From Strigops habroptila (taxonomy: Eukaryota > Chordata > Aves > Psittaciformes > Psittacidae): a stretch of 64,000 nt of DNA. Position 1 is the stretch's first letter, and the number at the start of each line of letters is the position of its first letter. Positions 10,901 through 21,830 of this stretch are shown in pieces. Position numbers and translations under genes: made by a program. Location: NCBI RefSeq assembly GCF_004027225.2, contig NC_046358.1, positions 1,048,911 through 1,112,910 of the forward strand, read 5' to 3'. The notes beneath the pieces were generated by a model that had not been told where the DNA came from, did not search any database, and saw only the letters and a program-made list of their open reading frames with translations.

Positions 10901-13900
10901 GCATGAAAGGTATAATGATTACAAATAAATCTTCTTTATCTTCCAACTGGAGAAATAGGAGCTATCTTACACTTCTTGTTGTCTACTTACCTTGTTTTCT
11001 TTGGAAAAGCAGAGGGAATCCCCATGACTGGAGAGCTGGGTGGAATCTGATCTTCCCTGTCATCTTTCCCTTGGAAGAATAACCCACAGCCTGCTGAGCA
11101 CCAAGCCTCAGTACCAGTACCTGTGACTGCAGGCTGCAGCCAGCCCCCTGCAAATGCGAGGGGAAGAAACAGCAGGGACATTCCAGGTCCCGTTCCAGGA
11201 CTGGAATATGGAGAGATGCCATGGCCACCGCTGGGACTGGGAAGCCCATTTCCTCTTTCAGACAGTGCAGGTCAGTCCAGACCCAACCATCTTCTGTGTA
11301 CAGGGACTGCTTTCCTCAGCTGCCTTTGTGCTGCCATTCCTCTCTGGCGCCCAGGCCCTGCTTTGGGAGCCCCCAGTGACATTGGTGACATCTGAAATTC
11401 TTGTAGTTTTCTCATTTGCATTTAAATCTTATTTTCTGTATTTGTATTTTCTGTTTGCATCAGTGGTGGCAGCTTCAGCTTGGGCTCATGGTCTTGCCGA
11501 ACATCTACAGGTAACAAAGACCATGTAGGAACAAGGCCAGGAGGAAACAAGGGAGCTAACATATAGGGAGCTACAAATGATTGATGTCGTTTCCTTCCCT
11601 TTGCAAAGAACATCAATGGGTCTGAAATTGGGAAAACTCAGTTTGCTGTGAGAATCTAACCTTGTCTAAGGCAGAGGCATCCAGAAGAGGTTGCAATGAC
11701 GAGGTGGCCCCTTGATGGCAGCAGAGGGTGAGTAACAGCAGGGCAAAAGCTGCTGGGGACTGGAAGAACATGGACCAAGTAACCTGATGCAACAAAGCCC
11801 GAGGTTTGCCTGGCAGCAACCAGGCAGAGAGGGAAAAGGTGATGGGGTAGAAAACTGTGTGGCCATGGCCAGCACCGCTGCAACATAATGCAGGTGACAG
11901 ACACAGCTTGAGCTTAACGGCAGCTCCTGAGGTCCCTGATGAGGAAATTAAGGACCACAAAAGGAAACCCAAAAGCTTTTGGAAGCTGAAATTTAAACCT
12001 GGGTAAATAGGAGCCCAAAGCAAATCCCCAGTCCTGAAACAACATCTGATTGTGCTTTAACTAGAATTGACATTAAACTCTCATCAGGAGACATTATGGA
12101 AGCAGGAGTGATAAACAGGACTGCTTAGCAGTATCAGCTGAATGGAGCCTGGTGAATTTGCAGCTTGCTTTTCCCCTTCTCCATTTGCGTGAGCATTCAA
12201 GGTGGGAGAGGAGATTTCCCCTGCCTGCATGCAGTGGGAATAAAGTGTGATTAAATCATCCATTAATCACTGGTATCTAACCCATCATCTCTGTGCAGCA
12301 TCATTGCAGAGGAAAACTCCCCATCATTGACTCTAAGAACAAGGGAAAAGGATATCATTGCCCTCATCTGATCCCTGCTCCTTGCACAGTTGTCACACCC
12401 GAAGCTGCATGAAGTCAGTGTTGAACAGATCCCTGCCACCAGCTGCCGGTGACTTACCTGTTCAGGGGACATAACACCATTTCGCAGGGTGTATAGCAAA
12501 GTGCACCAAAGAGGTGACACTAAGGAGTACTGAGGCCGTGCACCAACACTCCTTGAAGAGGACAGGGGCACAGATCTGAGGGAGAAGGGGTCTGTGAGCC
12601 TTGGGGCCACCCCTGAGCAGGACATGAGCTGCCCTCAGGACATCGCCAGGTATAAAGCCACCAGGATCTTGGTGCAGTCACTTCTGCTTAGGCTTGACAC
12701 CAACTGACACGCGCAACGTGGAGAGACCTGTGGTGAGCTGCATTAAGTAAATCCAGTCACTACAGGTCCAGGAGCTATTCCCAGCAGCCACACTGTTGGC
12801 TGGGGACACCCTTGTGTGTGGCAGTGAGCACAGTTACGAAACAGAGGGGCCATCCCTAATTTGACACCAAGACCCTGCATTAAAGGGTACCTACTGGCTA
12901 GTGCCCACAAGCTGACGCATCCCGAAGGCATCAAAGCTGAGAGTGGCAGAGAAGGTCTTTTTTCTCCTCTTTAGGGAGGGAGTCACCAAACCTGCAGTGT
13001 GAAATGCAGCATCTTACAACCATGTTAAATGTATTAGCCCCAAATGTGGCAATGTTTAAAAAGAGTACATGAGCCTGTGTTGGAGGAAAAGACACAAGGA
13101 CCAAAGTTTGGAAAAAGAGAGGGTTTCATCATTAAGCTGTGAATCCTGACCCCACACTACCAGAAGGAGGCAGGCAAGGTCTCAAAACCAGCACACAGAG
13201 CTCAGGGGGATCATTCAGAAATCTGAAGGAGAAAAATTCCCCTTCACACTGCAAAAGAAGTTGATACAGGAGATCAGGAAAGACTCTGGCTGGAGGAGCA
13301 GAATGGATGCACTCAGACTCCACTTCCAAAGAGCTTTACGTGATAAATGCTGCTACAGTATCATGTGGACATCGTTGCTCCTGCCTGGACGAGGAAAGCC
13401 CATCCAGCCTTTGGGGATGCTGTTTATCCAGGGCAACCCATCCCAGGCAGCATCCCTTGCCAGCTTGTCCACAGTCCAGAGCCCAGCTGTGTTACTGCAG
13501 CAACTCAGGATCTGTTGGGGCTGCTCTTCTTCATGCACACACCTTGGTTGCCCAAAATGCATATCCCAAAATGCTCCTACAGCCTCTGCACTGCTCTCTT
13601 TGAGGTCCGTGGCCCCAAAGCCAAGTGCTCAGGGTCAAGACAGGCTGAGAAAGGTGGGAAAGGACCATCTCCTCCACCACACACGTCCAGCAATGGTGTC
13701 ACAAAGCCCTGTTGAAGCTGTCTAGGTGCACTGAGCTTTGAGGAGCTCAGGCACAGGTTATGACCCCATCCAATGGTGGCCCCTGCTGATGACATGGGAG
13801 TTTATCGAGGTCACATGGTGCCAGGAACTGCATGGCTAAATCCTTCCTACGTAAAATACCCTTTAATCAGCTTAGGGGGTGTTCAGGAACTTCTACCTCC

Positions 13901-14657
13901 CCCATTCTTTTTTTAGCTTCCTTAACCTCTGTGTGTGTGAGTCCGTGTGTGTGGTGGGGATTTTCTCCTGTATGTTTGTAGGTGAGTCTTCCCCACGTCA
14001 AGGAGCTGATCATGATGCTGCTGTCTCCTCAGAGCACATTGGAGTCATTTTTAGCATCACTCCCAGGTCTGTAAGAGAAAGGATCCTAATTGGAATAAGG
14101 GGATTGGAGGATTTAGCCTTCTAAATGCTCCTTTCTTGCAAAGGATGGTTTCAGGAGTGGTTTTAATCTTTACCACCTGATTTGGTAATTCTGGCTGCAA
14201 AAGGGAAGAGTGGGATGATAGGAAGGGGTGAGTGGGACAGATGAAGGTGGCCCTGGGAGAGGAAGAGACAAGGAAATCACAGTCCTATATGGTTGTGGGA
14301 ACATAGAAAAACCCCCAGCCCCCTCCCAAGCCCCAAGGTGGACTCAGTTATTATTCCCAAACCCTCAACAGGGTATGGAGCAATCCTTGTTATGGAATAA
14401 ACCCAGTGTCACTGAAGCATGCCAGCCCCTCATGGCCCCTTTTGGAGGTCTGTGTTTGAAGCAATGCACAAACAGAGGGAAAAGCCACGTTTGCTCTGTT
14501 TTGTTGGCTTTCCAGTGCCTCTGTGTGTGTAAATGGGCTATTTCACTCTCCAGAAGGTTCCCTCTGTGACCAGGGAGTATGCACCTCCCTGTGACCAGTA
14601 TGACAAGACACCTGGGTGTCATTCAAGTCCCAACCTGGATATGGGAGAGCCCTGTCT
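7918..14657. other. SCT upstream flank and intergenic sequence
   Basis: The SCT promoter must lie just right of 7917, but no clear TATA box or CpG island is seen there. A short TG-rich stretch lies near 13,930-13,960. No other coding exon, RNA gene or repeat was recognised. The many open frames of 60-150 codons lack splice and homology support. Confidence 0.4.
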
Positions 14658-15110
14658 TTCATAGAATCATAGACTCATGGAATCAACCAGGTTGGAAAAG
14701 ACCCTTAAGACCATCAAGTCCAACCATTCCCAGCACTGCCAAGGCCACCACTAACCCATGGCACTGAGGCCTCGGCTACACAGGGTGTGAACACTTGCAG
14801 GGACGGTGGCTCCAGCCCTGCCCTGGGCAGCCTGTTCCAATGCCTGAGCACCCTCTGGGGAAGGAATTGTTCCTCATCTCCATCTAAACCTGCCCTGGTG
14901 CAGCTTGAGGCCGTTTCCTCTTGTCCCATCCCTTGTTCCTTGGGAGCAGAGCCCAGCCCCCTCCTGGCTCCATCCTCCTGTCAGGCAGTTGCAGAGAGCG
15001 AGAAGGTCCCCCCTGAGCCTTCTCTTCTCCAGACTAAACCCCCCCAGGTCCCTCAGCCGTTCCTCATCACACTTGTGCTCCAGGCCCTGCACAAGCCCCA
15101 GTGCCCTTTG
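14658..15110 (-). mobile_element. CR1 LINE, second subfamily, with 3' tail
   Basis: Read on the minus strand it runs from near the end of ORF2 to the tail (plus strand CATAGAATCATAGACTCATG). Compared by eye with the copy at 41,608-42,020 it shows about four differences over some 340 shared bases, so both copies are young. Confidence 0.92.
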
Positions 15111-16274
15111 AGGCTACATGGCAGCATCTGATTCAGCAAGGGGCAAACTACTCTAAGCAGAGACGGTGTCTGGATCCAGGATGTGCGTGGCTCACTCTCA
15201 ATCTGCCTGTGCAGCTCCTGAGCTGCTCTTGGGGTTGCTTAGATTGCCTCTGTCACTCCTTTGCTTTACTTGGCTGGGCAGCAGACTCCAACTAGGTTGT
15301 GCTTCACTGCAGCATATGGCAGCTTTCTGGATTTGCACAACTTTAAAAAGAAAGTTAAGATGTGGGAGCCAAAAACAAGATGTCACCTTCACTTGCTCTG
15401 GTGTCTGGAAGGAAGGTGCTGGACATGCCAGCTAGCTCCATGGTTGGCAGCACCACCCAGGGGCAAGGACAGCCAAACCTTTGTGTTAGGAGCTCTGGGC
15501 TGTGCTAGAGCAAACTTCAGCCAATCTGATCCAAGTTGGATCTGCTTCCAGCCAAATCCTCAGGTGAAATCTGCAGCAAACACCAGCTCTTTTCAAAGAA
15601 GAGATTAAGAAAAATATTTGATGTTTGGCTCCCACTGGAAAAATTAAAAGCTTAAAACATTTTGCTAAGAAATGGGAAAAGAAAAGGGAAAAGTGCCCCA
15701 CTGGTGCATGAATGGTACCTTGGGGGCTGGCACAGTGCCTTGGCTCTCCATGGGATGGGAAGCAAGCCAGAACATCCCTCACCCCCTGCTCTGGATCAGG
15801 GAGGTGTGCTAGGCCAGAGGGGCCCTCAAGGGTGCTGAACTGCCTGTCTAGAGGTGCTCTGCCTGGGAATGCTGGGGCTGAGCCAGGCTCATCCTGCAGA
15901 TGCTGCTCCCTGTGCAGACACACCTGCAGCAAGTAGAATAGAGCCTTGAATTTGGAAGGGTTGCTGTGAGGCACTTCCCTCCTGCGAGCAAATCCTCCTC
16001 CCTGCTGGGGAATGGACACTAGAGAGAAACAAGGGTTGGGTTTGCCATGGCTGGCACTGCAACTGGAAAAGGAAAAGCCAGCTTCAGGAACAGTCTGGTT
16101 TTCAGAGGAAGGGGGAACTCTGTTTTTCCAACCTATGTGTGTATTGTGGCTGTCTCTCTGCCACCAAGGAAGCCCAGAGAGCGTTAGAAAGACCTGCAAA
16201 GACAAACTGCCACCCTGATCAATCACTTGCTGGTTTTTTACACCCTATGGGCCTCCTTCCAAATCTCCTTTGAG
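15111..16274. other. Intergenic sequence with a long unexplained minus-strand open frame
   Basis: The minus strand is open for 246 codons at 15,486-16,226. No domain, signal peptide or family is recognised in it, and it is not counted as a gene here. Confidence 0.35.
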
Positions 16275-16475
16275 GACTATGAGGGTGCTGAGGTGCTGGC
16301 ACAGGGTGCCCAGAGAAGCTGTGGCTGCCCCATCCCTGGCAGTGTTCAAGGCCAGGTTGGACACAGGGGCTTGGAGCAACCTGCTCTAGTGGAAGGTGTC
16401 CCTGCCCATGGCAGGGGTTGGACCTGGATGAGCTTTAACATCCCTTCAACCCAAATCAGTCTGGGATTCTACGAT
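16275..16475 (+). mobile_element. CR1 LINE 3' fragment
   Basis: The fragment starts at GAGGGTGCTGAGGTGCTGGC and ends at CAGTCTGGGATTCTACGATA. It includes the diagnostic GCTCTAGTGGAAGGTGTCCC stretch. Confidence 0.9.
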
Positions 16476-16876
16476 ATGATTTAATGACTGCTGAAGTGGG
16501 TGCACTCTGCCTGTCCCCAGGTGGACTCCACAGTGTGGAGATGGAACACGGGTGAAACAGATACCACTGCAGACACATGATGGAACAGGACTGGGGGGGC
16601 TTCCTCCCCAGGACTGCTCTGGCCACCCGTGCCCTCCTGGCCCAGCATTGCTTCTGCCCAGCCAGAAGCCACCTTGTACCTTGTCATGGAGGAGCTCCAA
16701 GTGCCGCCTGTCCCCAGCAGAGCTCTGTGCTGTTGCTCCCCATGCATGTGGCCTTATCACAGCTCTAATTGGCATCAGTGCCTGTAATCTCAGCCTCCAG
16801 CTGTTTGCTGGGTCTGGGGAAGAGGAGAAAGCACTTCAGAGGATTAGTTTTAATTATAAGAATGCTGGGGACTGTG

Positions 16877-17006
16877 GCCAGGCTCTGTGTGTCCAGGCTC
16901 TGTGTGTGTTCAGGCTCTGTGTCCATGTCCAGGCTCTGTGTTCAGGCTTTAATTGGCACCAGTGGCTGTGTCCAGGCTCCGTGTCCAGGCTCCGTGCCCA
17001 GGCTGA
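16877..17006. repeat. Irregular tandem repeat of CCAGGCTCTGTG-type units
   Basis: About eight copies of CAGGCT, mostly followed by CTGTG or CCGTG, lie in 130 bases with variable spacers of roughly 12-30 bases. It is a degenerate minisatellite in the SCT-DRD4 intergenic region. Confidence 0.75.
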
Positions 17007-18844
17007 CAGGCTCCCCCAGCTGTTCCAGGTGTGCAGTGCCAGCAATGAGACAGCAGCTCCTGACAGCTACACAGCTGCAGGTCTTCATTTTGGCTGCATC
17101 CCTGTTTGGACTTTATCAGGGACCTGAAAGAACATCCCTTCCAGGTGAGCAAGAACAGGCTTTGTGAAGATGGAGGTGGATGGAGATGCACTCATCAGTG
17201 CTTGCTGCTTGCAGGCATGCCCTTCCCTGCCCATGCTGCCTTCCCTTCTCCTCCTCCCCAGGAGGTTTCTCATAACAAGTGGCTCTAATAAGCTCACTGA
17301 GGTTTTAAAACCACTAGGAGCTCTTGAAGTATATTAATTTGATCTGCCCTATGACACAAACTCTTAGATTTCAGCAGGTTACCCCTGCATGAGATCAATT
17401 ATGTGGCTTAGTCTGAAACCTCAAAAACATCTACTGTTGTCTTGAAGCTGAGACAGAAAATCCAGCCATTTTCTCTGTAGTTCCATCCCCACGGCTAATT
17501 ACCATCCCAAATGCGTTAGTTTTTACATCTTACACGGATTTATCATAACTTGCCAGAATGTTAAATGTCAAAAGATCTATTCAGTGAGTACATAAATCCC
17601 TGCAGCTTCTTGGAGGGGGCTCAAGAGAGCCCGGAAAGCCAGGAGAGCCGTGCCGTCCTCTCCCTCTCCTGTAAAGGTTAACCTGAAAGGCAGGATGCTG
17701 CTCTGTCTCTTTTCTGGGAAGTGCATTTCAGAGTGTAAAGCAGGATGGCTTTGCTGCAGATGATACTTTCACAGAGAATTGCTCAGCTAAATATATCAAA
17801 TAAAAGGAACACGATTGGCCTTAAAAGCTCTTGATTTTCCTCCCTTTGTTCTGAACCTCAAGATAGCCCCGGTGATCTGTTGCCCAGGTATCAGGGTACT
17901 ATTCAACAGCTGACTTTAAGCTGAAACTCTGGCAGGTAATTTTGTTCTCTTTTTCTATTTAAAAATCCAGTGTTTCAAGTGGGAGAAACTACAGTGATAA
18001 AAGCTCCATATCTCTGACAGGTACCACAATTCCCAACCTTCCTAATCCTTTGAACTGGCTCACGACTGAATCCTCCACTAACTCGTCCTTGGGGGGGTCT
18101 GTGGAACTCCTGGCTCCTTGGCTGGATGCTGGGGACCAGCTCAGCTGAAAAGGCAGATCTCCCACTGTTGTGCTGGCTTGCAGAAGAAATGCGTGTTTTC
18201 CTGGTGCTGCCACGGGCTGGTCTCTGGCAGCTGAGTTTGGAGGTGGCTGGAGGGCAGTGACGGTGACATTGAGCTCACAAGCCAAGGCTTTGCATGCCAG
18301 AGGCACAGAAGGAAAGGCAGAGGTCCTAAGAGGAACTGGGTATGAGAGACTCATTCCCTGTATTTGACAAGCAGTGACATGGGTTTACACAGAGACTCCA
18401 TCCCTGGTGTACGGACAAAGCTGTCTCTGGAGTGGCTGCAGGACCAGTCTGCCAGTTTATAAGAGGGAAACTGAGGCACCATCTTGCGTGAGGCCGGGGT
18501 GTCTGTGCTGGCAGGAGGTGCTGCTGTTCATATCTTCTGTCCTTCATAGCACCTCCTTAGGACAGAATAAAGCATTTTTTCCTGACAAAAGAGCAGCTAT
18601 GGATGGCTTTCCCAGCCTGTCCCCCTGCTCTGAGCCAGCAGCATGTCACAGTGTGACAGGGGAACCAGGACGCTGCAAGCTGCACACCCAAGCAAAACAA
18701 GGCTGTTCAAAACCACTGACCACATCACTCTCCAAAGGTGCTCTTAAGCACTCACTGTCCATCACTTTGACATGTAACTTTTTGCTTTCCATGAGAGTGA
18801 CCAATGGCTCTGTCATTTGTCATCTCTTTTTTTCTTGCAGTGAC
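17007..18844. other. Intergenic sequence without recognised genes
   Basis: No exon, known repeat or RNA gene was recognised. The stretch at about 17,300-17,960 is AT-richer than its surroundings and contains no CR1, but conservation cannot be judged from one sequence. Confidence 0.35.
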
Positions 18845-19195
18845 ATGAGATCCAGTGTCTGAAGGGGGCTACAAGGATGCTGGAGAGAGACTCTTCATCA
18901 GGGACTGTAGCGACAGGACAAGGGGTGATGGGTTTAAACTTAAACAGGGGAAGTTCAGGTTGCCTATAAGAAAGAAGCTCTTCCCTGTGAGGGCGCTGAG
19001 GTGCTGGCACAGGGTGCCCAGAGAAGCTGTGACTGCCCCATCCCTGGCGGTGTTCAAGGCCAGGTTGGACACAGGGGCTAGGAGCAACCTGCTCTAGTGG
19101 AAGGTGTCCCTGCCCGTGGCAGGGGGTTGGAACTGGAGGAGCTTTACGGTCCCTTCCAACCCAAACCAGGCTGGGATTCTGTGATTCTATGACCT
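18845..19195 (+). mobile_element. CR1 LINE 3' fragment with intact tail
   Basis: The fragment runs from CAGTGTCTGAAGGGGGCTAC to the tail (GGGATTCTGTGATTCTATGA). It shares the subfamily of the copies at 2.4 and 4.6 kb. Confidence 0.92.
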
Positions 19196-19606
19196 TCATA
19201 TGACCTGACGTATCACCAAACTTCCTTCTCCTCCACTAGGACAGTTCCTCTTATCCAAGAAAGGGACTGTGTCTGATGCTTATACCTGCCAACAGGAAAA
19301 AAAGGTGCTTTTCTGCTAACCTTTGCTCTCCAGGATTCAGTGCTCCCCTGCAAACACTGTCACACAGCAGAGCTGAATCAGTCAGCCCATGCAGGACGTG
19401 GTTTACAGCCCTGTGTCTGCCAAGGGATGCTTGTGGGCAGAGTGGCAGCAGGCACACAAGGAGGAACTGTGGTGCTCAGTGATGGTGGGCAAGGCTTAGT
19501 GCAGCCTGTGAGTGTGCAGAGGAAGAGCCACCCTAATTACTGCTTCGCATAGCTGCTCAGTTTTGGACATCAAAAGCCTTATTTCACATTAGTTTAATCT
19601 ACTCCA

Positions 19607-19759
19607 GGATTAAACTAGTTTAGGATTAAAGCACTGCTAGACTGGAATAAGGGCTGCCACGCTGAGAATTAAGAGTCATTCTGCACTAACACACAGCGAA
19701 AATCAAGATAATGAATAGAAATTAACTGCTAACATGGATTAGGTACAAGGCGTTAATCC
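19607..19759. promoter_or_regulatory. Cluster of four OTX/CRX-type (TAATCC) homeodomain sites upstream of DRD4
   Basis: GGATTA occurs at 19,607-19,612, 19,623-19,628 and 19,736-19,741, and TAATCC at 19,754-19,759. This is the core bound by K50 homeodomain factors such as OTX2, CRX and PITX. The first two lie in a short local duplication (AGGATTAAA). The cluster is 1.3-1.5 kb upstream of the DRD4 ATG. Function is inferred only. Confidence 0.4.
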
Positions 19760-20689
19760 CTGTGGGAAGGGAGCCTTCATTCACAGCCCCATCCCGCTCT
19801 CTTTGCTGCTCAGGTAGTTTAAACATAAATAGATTAAGGGTGTTCTGTCCACACAGGGTTTCAGTGCCATTTCATTAATGCACTTCAGGACCTCCTCTGG
19901 CTAATTTGAGTTGATTTCTTGGAGTGAAAGGGCTGTAGTAAAAGCTGCTATACCAGCTCACTGAGTTGAAGGCTGTGACAGCAGCAAATGCCAGCAGTGA
20001 GGTTTTTAGGGACCAGCCACCAGACCTGACAGCTGTGACCAGGTGATAGAAACCACTGAGCACACTCACACTCTCATGACATATGGGTTTAAAAAACACT
20101 GGTGGGGTACTTTTGTCTCCATTTACTGCACTGGATAACACAGATCTTCCTTGTCTGAACTTCCCAGCAGATGAGGACACTGCCAGATGAGCTCTTCCCA
20201 ACCTGATGGATGTGCAGCCGTGATTGTGCCCACCAGAGTCCAGCACAGACTGTTCCCAAAAGAACGCAGAAGCACAGGCAGAGCCTAAGGCACGTGAGTT
20301 CCCACTCCAGTGCTGTTTGGAGAAAGACCTGGTCCCATTCAGAGGAATGGAGAGAAATGTGCTGGTTTTTACCACTCACAGGGCAACTGACCACTGCTTT
20401 GAGGTGGGAAGTGCCAAATATGGAACACCAACCCACTGCTGCTGTACCTGAAGGAGGGTGGCAAATCAAAGAAGAAATCTTAGGTGTGGCAGTGCACAGC
20501 TGTCCTCTTCCTCCTGCTCAAGAGGCAACGTAAAGCCTAATCCCAGGAGAAGGTGGCTCCTCCACTGGAGGAGGTGGCTGAGGTAAATTGGGCAGTGAAG
20601 GGCAAGGCGCTAATCCCCGGCATTCTCTCGGTAAAGCCCGGACTGCCAGCACTCACCTGGGCCACGGGAATAGCTGGACCACAAACGGA

Positions 20690-21830
20690 GATCGGTCCCA
20701 CGACGAGCATCCTCCAAGGGCTAGACGGGCCACCTCCACAACGCGCCTCTCACCTCCGGGCCGGAGCGGGTGGGGGTCCCCCGGGGCTCGGCGGGGGGAG
20801 CGGGACAGGGACCCCGGGAGTCCGTTCCTCCCCCCCCCCCGCCACCCCTTAAGCCGCTTGGTGACCCAGTTGGGAGCGCGGGGGCCGCAGCCGGGTGGGG
20901 CGGGCGGCGGAGGCTCCTCCCCGCTCCGCGGAAAGTTTGGTGCGGGCCGGCGGAGCGCGGCCGCGGGGCTGAGCGCGGCGGGAGGCGGCGGCAGCGGCGG
21001 TGGGGCTGAGCTGGGCGCCCGCGGTCGGGGGCGCTCCCATGCGCCGGGCTGCCGGGGCCGCGCCGGGGCCGCGCCATGGGCAACGGCACCACCGGGGCCG
21101 CGCCCTGCAACGGCACCGCGCTGCCCCCGGCCCCGCCACCGCCGGCCGCCGGGCACAACATCGCCGCCCTGGTGCTGGGCATCGTCCTCATCCTGCTCAT
21201 CGTGGGCGGCAACGGGCTCGTCTGCCTCAGCGTCTGCACGGAGCGGGCGCTGAAGACCACCACCAACTACTTCATCGTCAGCCTCGCCGTCGCCGACCTG
21301 CTGCTCGCCCTGCTCGTCCTGCCCCTCTATGTCTACTCCGAGGTGAGCACCGGGGATGGAGGGGCACTGGCTGGGCGGGGGATCCTGAAAGTTACAGGGC
21401 TGCGGGGCGGGATCGTCAAGAGACCAAGGATCGAGGGTTAAAGCCCTTCTCCGTTTTGCTCCCCACCTCCATCCCTCCGGATCGGGGGTGCCACCGCCAC
21501 TGCTCAGCCCTTCGGGACAGCCCCAGCCCTGCTCCGCTGCAGGGACCCTGGTGGCGCTTTCAAACCGCCGCGGCTTTTACCTCTGAGTCTCTCATGGAAC
21601 CTCGGCTGTCAGCATCGCAAATCCACTGCAGGACAGTGACCGGTGGTGGCGGCAGCCGGCGCCGTGCAAGTTCGGGGGCTCCTCGGTCCTGCCGGGCCAT
21701 TGCCGAGCTGCAAATGCCCCGAGTGGAGATGCCCCGGGGGAGTGTGTCTCCCCGGGCCGGGTCGGCAGCTCTGGGGAGCCTTTGTGTTGCCATCAGCAAA
21801 TGGTTAGGAAGGGAGAGAGCTCCTGTGTGA
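20690..21830 (+). promoter_or_regulatory. DRD4: CpG island promoter and first exon of DRD4
   Basis: The sequence changes abruptly to very high GC and CpG content at about 20,690 and stays so through exon 1 and the start of intron 1. It contains a run of C at about 20,829-20,841 and many GGGCGG-like SP1 boxes. No TATA box is seen. An upstream ATG at 21,039 precedes the DRD4 start at 21,076, in a different frame. Confidence 0.8.

Noticed and set aside
20588-21253. Long open frames on both strands over the DRD4 CpG island (up to 221 codons)
   Set aside because: High GC lowers stop frequency; only the DRD4 exon and the spliced overlapping frame reported above have further support.
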